Position numbers and translations under genes: made by a program
Origin: Coix lacryma-jobi var. lacryma-jobi
Lineage: Eukaryota; Streptophyta; Magnoliopsida; Poales; Poaceae
NCBI GenBank assembly: GCA_009763385.1
Contig: CM019823.1
Coordinates: 43,085,828-43,149,827 of the forward strand
Length of the DNA stretch: 64,000 nt
Direction: 5' to 3'
Shown: positions 34,398-42,694 of the stretch, in pieces
Layout of the letters: each line of letters begins with the position of its first letter
Position numbering within the stretch: the stretch's first letter is position 1
Notes under the pieces: model-generated
The model's database searches: none
What the model saw: the letters and a program-made list of their open reading frames with translations, nothing else
What the model was told of the DNA's origin: nothing

Positions 34398-37300
34398 CTA
34401 GGAGATCTCTCCCCCTGAACCTTGCAAATCTCGAAGTCGTCGCATACCAATTCCTTGAACACATTTCTGGAACGAGGACGCTGGTAATGACTTAGTCAAC
34501 AAATCAGCGAGATTATCGCATGACTTGGTTTGCAAGATGTCTATTTCACCCATTTGTTGTAATTCATGAGGAAAAAACAACTTAGGGGAAATATGCTTGG
34601 TTATGTTGCTCTTAATGTAGCCTGTCCCCATCTGTGTAACACAAGCAGCATTATCTTCATAGATAATGGTAGGTGAGTCAAGAGTACTCATTCCACATGA
34701 CTGTTGTATGTGGTTAATCACTCTGCGAAGCCAAACACATTCGCGTGAAGCTTCATATAGTGCAATTATTTCAGAGTGATTGGTGGAGGTAGATACAGGG
34801 ATCTGTTTTGATGACTTCCATGAAATGGCAGTCCCTCCGTGTAAGAATACAAAACCTGTCTGGGATCGGCCATGATGGGGATCAGATAAATAGCCGGCAT
34901 CAGTGTACCCAATCATATTGGATTCTGGGTTCCTTTGAAAGAATAACCCAAGATCTCGTGTGCCATTAACATATCTGAGGATATGCTTAACTCCCGTCCA
35001 ATGACGTTTGGTAGGAGCAGCGCTGTGTCGTGCTAGCAAGTTTACTGCAAATGCAATATCAGGCCTGGTGCAATTTGCAAGATACATGAGCGCTCCAATG
35101 GCACTGAGATAAGGGTAATGGGCTCCCAAAACCTCTTCTCCTTCATCCTTTGGTCTGAATTGATCAGTCTTCATTTCTAAAGACCGAACAACCATAGGAG
35201 TATTGGAGGGATGTGACTTATCCATGTTGAATTTCTCCAACACTTTCTGGGCATAGGCAGATTGATGCACTAAAATTCCAGTGGGAAGGTGCTCAAGTTG
35301 TAGACCTAAGCAAAATTTGGTTTGACCCAAATCCTTCATTTCAAACTCCGTCTTTAGATGATTGCGTGCTTCATCAATATCTTGTGGGTTGCCAATGATG
35401 TTTAGATCATCAACATACACTGATATGATGCAGAACCCCGTTTGGGATTTCTTTATGAATACACGTGGGCAATCATCATTGTTAGTGTATCCCTTCTTTA
35501 GAAGGAACTCACTAAGTCGGTTATACCACATTCTTCCCGACTGCTTTAAGCCATAAAGTGACTTTTGAAGCTTTACACAATACATGTTGCGATTTGCGCT
35601 CTGATCCGGTATAGAGATTCCATCAGGAACCTTCATATATATATCCGAATCAAGTGACCCATAGAGATATGCAGTCACTACGTCCATCAACTGCATAAAT
35701 AGACGATTTTGTACAGCCAGAGATATAAGATATCGGAACATTATTCCACTCATAACTGGAGAATATGTATCATTGAAATCAATGCCGGGTCTCTGCGTGA
35801 ACCCTTGTGCTACAAGCCTTGCTTTATATCTCACCACCTCATTGTTTTCATTCCGTTTCCGGACAAAAACCCATTTGAATCCCACAGGGAAGATTCCACG
35901 AGGTGTAGGTATTGCATGAGTGAATACCTTTCTTTTGGCGAGCGAGGCTAATTCCGCTTGAATTGCATCTTTCCATTGGTTCCAGTCCGAGCGCTTTTTG
36001 CACTCTGCCATGGACTTAGGATCTGGATCGCTTTGGATGATTTCTGCAATTGTTTCAGCGAAATATATGTCGACAACTGTAGACTTTCTAACATATGATT
36101 CTCCAGATTCAATGAAATTGATGGAAATTTCTTGCACCCCTGGAGATGTATCATTATTTCCCAATATGATATCATCAGGGTGTTCCGATGTCCCAACATC
36201 AGGTATTGAGTGCACTGTTGATGTGGGATGTGAAGGTTGAACCTCCACAGGGTGTTGCTCAACATGAGGTTGAGTTGCATTTGCTATATTGGAAGATTTG
36301 TTCTTCCTTTTCCTTTGCTTGTTGGAAGCTGTATCCGTGGGAATGGCCGTACTTCTCCCCCTCTTACTTGGGAGTTGAGTAGTTTTGTTTGGTACCTCTA
36401 CTCTTTCCGGCACATTTCTCGCAGGATTGTAGGATTTTGTCACACCCTTATAATCAACAAATGCGTCTGGCATATTATTTGCAATGTGTTGCAAATTGAT
36501 GATCTTTTGAACTTGAAGTTCAGTCTCTGAAGTATGTGGATCGTAATTGGTGATGACTGAGGCATCCCAATTGATTTCCTGGCATTGTTTGTGGTTTTCT
36601 GTTTCTCCCCCTAATGCCGGAAAATGTTCTTCATTGAAGATACAATCAGCGTACCGGGCAGTAAATAGATCCCCTGTAAGAGGTTCTAGATACCTTATGA
36701 TCAACAGAGATTGATATCCCACGTAGATCCCCATCTTCATGTATGGGCCCATAGATGTACGCTGCGGTGGTGAGATCGGTACATAGATAGCGCAACCGAA
36801 CTTCCGCAGATGGGAAATATTTGGAGTATTTCCACGTACTAGTTGCAACGGGGAAGTTGCATGGTATGCAGTTGGTCGCAATTGAATCAAGTCCGCAGCG
36901 TGTAAGACTGCATGACCCCAACATGATGTTGGTAGATTACAATTCTGTAGTAATGGTCTAGCAATAAGTTTCACTCTTTTGATAAGAGATTCTGCCAACC
37001 CATTTTGAGTATGAACATATGGGACCGAGTGCTGAACTTGAATTCCTAGTGCCATACAATAGTCATTGAATGCACGTGAGGAAAATTCAGCAGCATTATC
37101 CATGCGGATGGATCGGATTTGATGTTCAGGATATTGTGCTTTTAGTTTGAAAACTTGTGCAACAATTTTGGCAAATGCATGGTTTCGTGTGGAAAGTAAG
37201 CACACATGAGACCATCGTGTAGATGCGTCTATTAAAACCATGAAATACCTGAACGGCTCAGACAATGGTTGAATGGGACCACATATGTCTCCTTGAATGC

Positions 37301-37571
37301 GTTCAAGGAATTTTAAAGGTTCGGCATGAATTTTGAGGTAAGAGGGTCTCAAAATTAATTTCCCCGTGGCACATGCGGTGCACACAAAATCTGAGGATTG
37401 AGGAAATTTTGTATCACTTAAAGCGTGACCAATAGAATTGCTTATAATTTTCCTCATCATCCCGATGCCAGGATGGCCTAGGCGATCATGCCAAGTTTGG
37501 AATGCGTTAACATTCTGGAAAATTATTTTGTAAGCAACATGTGGTACGGGTTTGATGTATGTGTAGTACAA
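34398..37571 (-). CDS. Copia polyprotein: GAG-pre-integrase, integrase, reverse transcriptase, RNase H
   Basis: One frame of 1,057 codons without a stop. GAG-pre-integrase is HDRLGHPGIGMMRKII ... CTACATGK. Integrase carries its DDE residues in RIQGDICG, IRMDNAAEFS and HTQNGLAES. Reverse transcriptase shows FKWVFVRKRNENNEVVRYKA and the catalytic YVDD in ISVYVDDLNIIG. RNase H shows GYTDAGYLSDPHHGRSQTG, STNHSEIIALYEA and TIIYEDNAA. The protein would copy element RNA into cDNA and integrate it. The first Met (MYYTYIKPV) is not the natural start: homology continues upstream into a region with frameshifts, so translation as a Gag-Pol fusion is no longer possible without readthrough or shifting. Confidence 0.93.
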   Translation of the reverse strand: MYYTYIKPVPHVAYKIIFQNVNAFQTWHDRLGHPGIGMMRKIISNSIGHALSDTKFPQSSDFVCTACATGKLILRPSYLKIHAEPLKFLERIQGDICGPIQPLSEPFRYFMVLIDASTRWSHVCLLSTRNHAFAKIVAQVFKLKAQYPEHQIRSIRMDNAAEFSSRAFNDYCMALGIQVQHSVPYVHTQNGLAESLIKRVKLIARPLLQNCNLPTSCWGHAVLHAADLIQLRPTAYHATSPLQLVRGNTPNISHLRKFGCAIYVPISPPQRTSMGPYMKMGIYVGYQSLLIIRYLEPLTGDLFTARYADCIFNEEHFPALGGETENHKQCQEINWDASVITNYDPHTSETELQVQKIINLQHIANNMPDAFVDYKGVTKSYNPARNVPERVEVPNKTTQLPSKRGRSTAIPTDTASNKQRKRKNKSSNIANATQPHVEQHPVEVQPSHPTSTVHSIPDVGTSEHPDDIILGNNDTSPGVQEISINFIESGESYVRKSTVVDIYFAETIAEIIQSDPDPKSMAECKKRSDWNQWKDAIQAELASLAKRKVFTHAIPTPRGIFPVGFKWVFVRKRNENNEVVRYKARLVAQGFTQRPGIDFNDTYSPVMSGIMFRYLISLAVQNRLFMQLMDVVTAYLYGSLDSDIYMKVPDGISIPDQSANRNMYCVKLQKSLYGLKQSGRMWYNRLSEFLLKKGYTNNDDCPRVFIKKSQTGFCIISVYVDDLNIIGNPQDIDEARNHLKTEFEMKDLGQTKFCLGLQLEHLPTGILVHQSAYAQKVLEKFNMDKSHPSNTPMVVRSLEMKTDQFRPKDEGEEVLGAHYPYLSAIGALMYLANCTRPDIAFAVNLLARHSAAPTKRHWTGVKHILRYVNGTRDLGLFFQRNPESNMIGYTDAGYLSDPHHGRSQTGFVFLHGGTAISWKSSKQIPVSTSTNHSEIIALYEASRECVWLRRVINHIQQSCGMSTLDSPTIIYEDNAACVTQMGTGYIKSNITKHISPKLFFPHELQQMGEIDILQTKSCDNLADLLTKSLPASSFQKCVQGIGMRRLRDLQGSGGEIS

Positions 37572-38196
37572 TCCAGACGGTAGTGAGGGAACTTTTTCAA
37601 GTGTCTCTTTGCCATATCCGTGATCTCTTGTAATGAGAAGAAATTTCTCATTGTTGTCCGTATGGGTCTCAACATGGAACCCATTTTTCCGGATATCACT
37701 ATAACTCAGTAGGGTACGCGTTGAATCGGGATACAGTAATCATCCTCAATTGTAAGCGATGTACCCATAGGGAGCATAATAGTGGCACGTCCAGTACCAA
37801 CTATTACGGCATCGCGCCCAGCGATTTGTTAAAACATTTCCTTTATTCTTTGTCAGAGTTTGGAAATATTTTATTTCCCTGAGTATAGAGTTAGTGGTAC
37901 CACTGTCCACTAGGCACATTTCCTCATCCATCAGATTGACTCCCGTACAATCTATACAAAATGGAGAATTCAAACATGTAATTCTCAACAAATATATATA
38001 GAATACATACAATATATAGGTATCAAATGTGCTTATTACAATACTCATTGTTCTAAAATAAAATACGGACAACATAGTAGCTTATTACAACATCACAAAT
38101 ATAATAACATCCACAATTAAGATAGTAGCAATAGATATCAAAGTGCTGGAGTCTAGTGGAAGTCTCCAAAGAGATCATCGGAGGTGTACTCTACGA
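37572..38196 (-). pseudogene. Copia protease region, frameshifted
   Basis: The minus-strand frame at about 37,925-37,850 reads MCLVDSGTTNSILRE, the aspartic protease active site (DSGTT). A shift near 37,830 moves the next conserved block (GRDAVIVGTGRATIMLPMG) out of frame, and a stop lies in the following segment before the integrase frame resumes at 37,571. This links gag and pol but is broken. Confidence 0.75.
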
Positions 38197-39270
38197 TCAT
38201 GTTGTCCATCCCATCAGTGTTTCCATCAGTTGGTGGAAGTGCCTTGGTGTTGCTTGACCCGCAGAAGCGGTGTTGGAGCATCCAGGGGCATCTTGTTTAG
38301 GGATGTCTAGTTGGAAGGTCTCTTCCATGGTGACATCACCCTGGGAGTTGAAGTGTGCTTCAAATTGTCCACCTTGATTGGAATTCCCTTGAGTGGAGGG
38401 TCCACGTCCCACGGATTTCAAGTATAATTCCACCAAGTGCTTAGGGGTACGACACTTGTGTGTCGGGTGGCTATAACAACCACACTTGTCACAAGTGTTA
38501 GACTTGTTGACCTTTTTGTTCGACTTAGGAACATTTGTACCCTTGCCCTTGTTGGCACCACGAGACTTACACTGCCTCTTGCGCTTGTTCTTTCCTTTCT
38601 TGAAGTTTCCAGGATTGCTAGAGGTAGTAGCATTCCTTTGCTGTTTGTTCTGAGCATTAGCATTAGCATGTACTTCAGGCAAAGACTTAGTTCCTGTGGG
38701 ACGCAGGTTGGAGTTCCATAGAAGGAGCTCATTGTGCCTTTCTGCATGTAGTAATGTCTTAATGAGCTCAGAATAAACAGTGAAACCTCGTTCACGGTAT
38801 TGTTGCTGAAGGATCATATGTGCAGGAAGCATTGTAGACAATGTCTTTTCAATCTTTTCTGCATCAGATGGTTCCTTTTCGCAAAACTTCAGTTTAGAAC
38901 TGAGTTTATGAACAGCATGATTGAACTCTCCCACAGATTTAAAATCTTGGATACGGAGATGGTTCCATTCATTGATAGCCTCCGGAAGGATGACTGCCTT
39001 TTGCTGTTCATACCGTGTTTGAAGAGCAAGCCACAGAGTGCGTGGGTCTTCCTCCATCAGATACTCAGCTTTGAGATCTGGATGGATGTGGTTCCTTATC
39101 AGAATTAAGGCATTATACTGGAGATTTGGAGCCAATGCATCTACACCCTGTTGGGGTGGTGCAATTGCTTCATACAGTCCGCGTAACGCAAGACTCACTT
39201 TGAGGTCCATTGCCCATGTGGGGAAGTTGTGGCTATCAAGAGCGAGAGGCTCAAACTCTTTGGAAGCCAT
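38197..39270 (-). CDS. Copia gag (nucleocapsid) with CCHC zinc knuckle
   Basis: 357 codons. The start MASKEFEPLALDSHNFPTWA is typical of plant copia gag. The UBN2-like capsid region follows (LWLALQTRYEQQKAVILPEA, AVHKLSSKLKFCEKEPSDAE). A basic stretch rich in Lys/Arg precedes the knuckle CDKCGCYSHPTHKC (CX2CX4HX4C). The protein would form the virus-like particle in the cytoplasm. The frame is intact and ends at a stop 5' of the protease region. Confidence 0.92.
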   Translation of the reverse strand: MASKEFEPLALDSHNFPTWAMDLKVSLALRGLYEAIAPPQQGVDALAPNLQYNALILIRNHIHPDLKAEYLMEEDPRTLWLALQTRYEQQKAVILPEAINEWNHLRIQDFKSVGEFNHAVHKLSSKLKFCEKEPSDAEKIEKTLSTMLPAHMILQQQYRERGFTVYSELIKTLLHAERHNELLLWNSNLRPTGTKSLPEVHANANAQNKQQRNATTSSNPGNFKKGKNKRKRQCKSRGANKGKGTNVPKSNKKVNKSNTCDKCGCYSHPTHKCRTPKHLVELYLKSVGRGPSTQGNSNQGGQFEAHFNSQGDVTMEETFQLDIPKQDAPGCSNTASAGQATPRHFHQLMETLMGWTT

Positions 39271-39421
39271 TTGTGCCTACATAAGTAGGGCCAAGATTTG
39301 TAAAAAAATCTTTGGCAAAGTTGAATAAGCAAAGCAAATGTAAATAATCAAGGTAAACTTGAATAAGAGGGATATTCTCATGTTGAATAACACCGTTAAG
39401 CACCTGATGGTGTTAACTCTG

Positions 39422-39770
39422 TGATTCATTTTTCAGCATTGGGTACGCACGTTGAGGATAAAATCCCACAGTAGTACTATGGTACTACCTTGTGTATGGC
39501 CAATGTGAAAGAGAATCATGGTAATCACTCAAGTGTCCCTTGTATAATTTATTTATCAAATTGGGTACGCACGTTGAGGATAAAAATCCCGCAGTAGTAC
39601 TAGGGTACTACTTGTGTATGGCCAATTTGAAAATAAATAAAGGTAGACACTCAAAAATGTAGACCATATGTTTCAAATTTGATATTGGGTACGCACGTCG
39701 AGGATGAAAATCCCGCAGTAGTACTAGGGTACTACCTTGTGTATGGCCAATATCAAAACTGAGAAACATA
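39422..39770. repeat. Three tandem stem-junction repeats in the copia leader, with covarying stems
   Basis: A core of about 60 nt starting GGGTACGCACGT and ending TTGTGTATGGCC occurs three times (39,422-39,518; 39,547-39,638; 39,667-39,770). Each core holds two inner hairpins, GGAT/ATCC and GTAGTAC/GTACTAC. Each is enclosed by an outer stem that differs in sequence between copies yet is self-complementary: TGATTC/GAATCA plus CATTGG/CCAATG in copy 1; ATTTATTT and TCAAATTGG against their complements in copy 2; TATGTTTC/GAAACATA plus TTTGATATTGG/CCAATATCAAA in copy 3. They lie between gag and the 5' LTR. Confidence 0.9.
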
Positions 39771-40198
39771 GTGTTATTTAAAACATGAGAAAATCAACCT
39801 GTAAGCATTTGCATATATTAAGTGCTTGTATGAAAGCTGAAAACTTAATATATAAATTGCATAAAGTAATATGCAATATAAAATTCATGTCGTAGGGAAT
39901 TGCGTAAAGCAAATGCTAAAAGCATGAATATAAAACATGTATAATATATACATGAACATCAGGGATCTAAGAATGAGAAAAACTTAGACTAAACCACTAT
40001 TAACAGTACTGTGAAATAGCAATTAACAGATAGGGGTTAATTAAGCTAAAGGAGTACTAAGAAAATAAAGAAAAGGAAAAAGAATGGCAGCAGCAGGGCC
40101 TGCAAACACGGCCTGCAGGCGCACGCGGCCCGCCCGCGGCCAGACGAGCGCTCGCGGCGCACCCGCGGCCTGTCTGCGAACGCGGCCCGCCCGCGGCC

Positions 40199-41211
40199 TA
40201 TAAAAGGGTGGCGGTTAGGGTTAGGGTTGCCCTAACCGCACACGCCTTCTCCATCCGCCGCCATCGCAGAGGACCGCCGCCGCCAAGCTTCCGCCGCCGC
40301 CACAACACCACCACCGCCCACCATGACCACCCCATCGGCCGGATCTGGCGCTCGTCATGAAGATCCGGAGAACCTCCACTTCAAGCGCCTCGGAGGAGCG
40401 CCGGCTTCGGCCGGAATCGCCAGGCCTCCTCCCCCCGAGCCGCGCTCAAGCATGCGGATGGGCGCGGCCTCCATCCTCGTCGGAGGAAGAAGCCGCGGCA
40501 CCGCTGGGCCCGGGCGTGGCCGTTGGCGAGGTTCCAAGCCGCGGTCGCCGGCTAGGCGTGGCCATTGGGGAGAGCGCGGGCCGCCGACTCCCCATGAGGA
40601 ACGCGGAGCCAAGTCGGGCGAAGGCCGGGTCGGCGTCGAGCGGCTCCCCGGCGTTCGCGCGGTGGTTCGGCGAGGGCGGAGGAGGCGGTTCGTCCAGCTC
40701 CGGATCGGAGATGGTGCGCCGCCGAGTAGCAGAGGCTGGGGCTGGGGAGGGACTCCGACGCCTCCTCAGTCCCGCCACGGTGAACCCGGCGGGTTGTCCT
40801 CCACCTCCATCGCGGCGGGGCGGCCTAGTTAGAGGGGCCGGCTTCATCTTGTGCCGGGGGACGCACCGGCCTCGGGGGCGACTGCCTCGGTGGCTCCGGG
40901 GGCGACTCCGGCGGGCACGGGCCATGGCCGTGCTCCCTGCAGTAGCGAGGGAGCCAGGGGCCATGGCGGAAAGGGCCCTGGTAGCGTGCTCTGGGCACTC
41001 CGGCCCTGGATCGGCTCCGACGCGTCGACGACGTCCACCGCGGCCGCCGACCCGGATCCGAAGACCTCGCCCCTCCTCCGGCGTTCACCGAGGGCGTACC
41101 GGAAGGTGTCGAGGAGTTCGGCACGCATCGCCCGATGGTTGAAGGGGAAACCATTGTCGGCGGCGCGCTGGAAGATGAGGAAGACGAGATCGACGAGAAG
41201 GATCGCCGGAG
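40199..41211 (+). other. GC-rich promoter-plus-exon-like segment, antisense to the copia element
   Basis: TATAAAAG lies at 40,199-40,206, followed by a CCGCCGCC-rich leader and an ATG at 40,323 in CACC context (MTTPSAGSGARHEDPENL). That frame is interrupted by stops at about 40,830 and by a one-base loss near 41,070, then continues as EEFGTHRPMVEGETIVGGAL and EDEEDEIDEKDRRR to a consensus donor CGGAG|GTACGT at 41,211/41,212. Much richer in GC than the rest of the element. It may be a captured gene fragment or part of the copia leader; no domain is recognised, and minus-strand frames are also open here. Confidence 0.45.
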
Positions 41212-41330
41212 GTACGTAGCGCAATGGTGGCATTATACCTTCGATCCGTGTTCTTGTCGTCCTCTGCACTGGCCTTCGCGCCAATTCTTCTTCTGTCCCC
41301 CCTCTCGGAAGAACAGAGGCAAGAGCAAGA

Positions 41331-41341
41331 TGCTGATAACG
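41331..41341 (-). other. Putative primer-binding region of the copia element
   Basis: Directly inside the 5' LTR the minus strand reads CGTTATCAGCA. The same position next to the second LTR reads CGTTATCAACA. It is not the common TGGTATCAGAGC site; the priming tRNA is not identified. Confidence 0.4.
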
Positions 41342-41543
41342 TGTAAAGACTAGGAATGTAAATGACTCGAAATGAATCTCTGTATTCCATTGATCTTGTG
41401 TATATATATATATATATATACATGGATGAAACAAGGAACTGCACTTGGCAGTTTCCATCGTGAGAGAAGGGAGCGTGTGCAGTTACCACTCCGAGAGAGA
41501 GCGTGAGCGGTTCCTCTCTGATGAGATCAACCGACTCATAACA
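41342..41543 (-). repeat. Copia 5' LTR (202 bp)
   Basis: Begins TGTAAAGAC and ends CATAACA on the plus strand. Nearly identical to 33,801-33,998; the main difference is the length of the TA repeat. Followed by the AAGGC target duplication. Confidence 0.92.
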
Positions 41544-41638
41544 AAGGCGATACTCTTTTCTGAAAGATAAGAAAAGGCCGCTGTCGAAGCTGGCGATCCG
41601 CCTGGTGCCGACGGCCAACTCAGCGCGCTGGAATTAAG

Positions 41639-41792
41639 GATGGGGATGATGCTCTAAATGGTTATCCGCGGTTCTTCCCTAGTTCAATTAAATGAACTAG
41701 ATTGCAAAAATGAGGAGACAAATTGTCTAGTTAGTTCTTTAAATTGAACTAGAGGAGAACCGCGGATATCCATTTGGAGCATCATCCCCGTC
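41639..41792. mobile_element. 154-bp palindromic MITE, second copy
   Basis: Terminal inverted repeats GGATGGGGATGATGCTC and GAGCATCATCCCCGTC, with an AGTTCAATT palindromic centre. Same length and family as 26,445-26,598. Confidence 0.75.
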
Positions 41793-41795
41793 TAT

Positions 41796-42022
41796 GGGCT
41801 TGTTTAGATGGAAAAATTTTGCAAATTTTTTCTTGTAGCGTTTTCGTTGTTATTTGACAAACTTTGTCCAATATGGACTACGTAGACTCCAAAGATTCGT
41901 CTCGATATGTACATACTAAAAGTACAATTAGTTATTTTTTTACCTACATTTAATGCTCTATGCATACGTCCGAACATTGATGTGATGGAAAATTTTGGTA
42001 AACGAGGGGAACTAAACAGGCC
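41796..42022. mobile_element. Short DNA-transposon MITE with GGGCTTGTTTAG termini
   Basis: Starts GGGCTTGTTTAGATGG and ends GGAACTAAACAGGCC, an inverted terminal pair common in grass MITEs. Flanked by TAT on both sides. About 227 bp, noncoding. Confidence 0.65.
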
Positions 42023-42694
42023 TATAGCTGGAATCCCTCCGGCGATAACGACCACCGGTACAAGAGGCGTTGGCACCAATGCACCATCACGATTCACGAA
42101 TCATTCACACCCCTCAGCCGCGGATGGCTAGCTAGCGAGCAGCAGTCGAAAGCACGCCGAGTGAAACGTTACCAACACCACGCCCCGGTGGGGGTGGCAC
42201 TGTTGTTCAACCAGCTTAGATTTGCATCAAGTCATCAACCGACCATGCAAGCGGCAAGCCGGATAAATCGAGGCCAGAGCTTTTCGTTCAGGTACGGCGC
42301 AGCGCCATGTGATGGCTCGTGATACATTACATCCAGCAATGGGTCGGTCGTAAACGCACTAGTAGTTTCTTCCTTCACAAAGTGGCAACTGGCAAGGCTA
42401 AGGCAGGTTGTACCTTTGTTAGGTTTAGACTAGATCATGCAAAAGAGGGGCAGGCTGATGGACGATTAGCTGGTGGCACTGTTGGTGGTGGTCAAGAACA
42501 CCGTATATATGCCTGTTATTAACCATCGCTGTCACAAAAAAATGAATACAATCTTACTTACGTACTTCTACAAGGCAAGAGATTTCAACTTCCCAGTGTC
42601 ACATTTTGCTATTATCAGCATCCCAGTGTCCTCTCCCAGTCTCCCAGACTGCAGAGCCCTGCTTGGTGTAGCCCCCTCCCAATCTCCCATCACC
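42023..42694. other. Region downstream of the kinase gene
   Basis: No ORF with a recognisable domain. It probably contains the 3' UTR of the minus-strand kinase. The sequence to the left of 41,639 would have been the distal PAM68 promoter before the copia insertion. Confidence 0.45.

Larger units (their letters stand above)
33377..41543 (-). mobile_element. Ty1/copia LTR retrotransposon with three LTR copies, 8.2 kb
   Basis: The outer ends are TGTAAAGACTAGG at 33,377 and GACTCATAACA at 41,543, flanked by the 5-bp target duplication AAGGC (33,372-33,376 and 41,544-41,548). In minus-strand order it has a 5' LTR (41,543-41,342), a GC-rich segment, an AT-rich leader with three stem-junction repeats, gag, protease-integrase-RT-RNase H, a polypurine tract (33,999-34,011 complement), a second LTR (33,998-33,801), a copy of the first 290 bp behind the 5' LTR, and a truncated third LTR (33,505-33,377). 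The integrase-before-RT order defines copia. LTRs are almost identical, suggesting a recent event. Confidence 0.93.

Noticed and set aside
39422..39770. Hammerhead ribozymes in the copia leader repeats
   Set aside because: The conserved CUGANGA and GAAA core strands between the three stems are absent on both strands.
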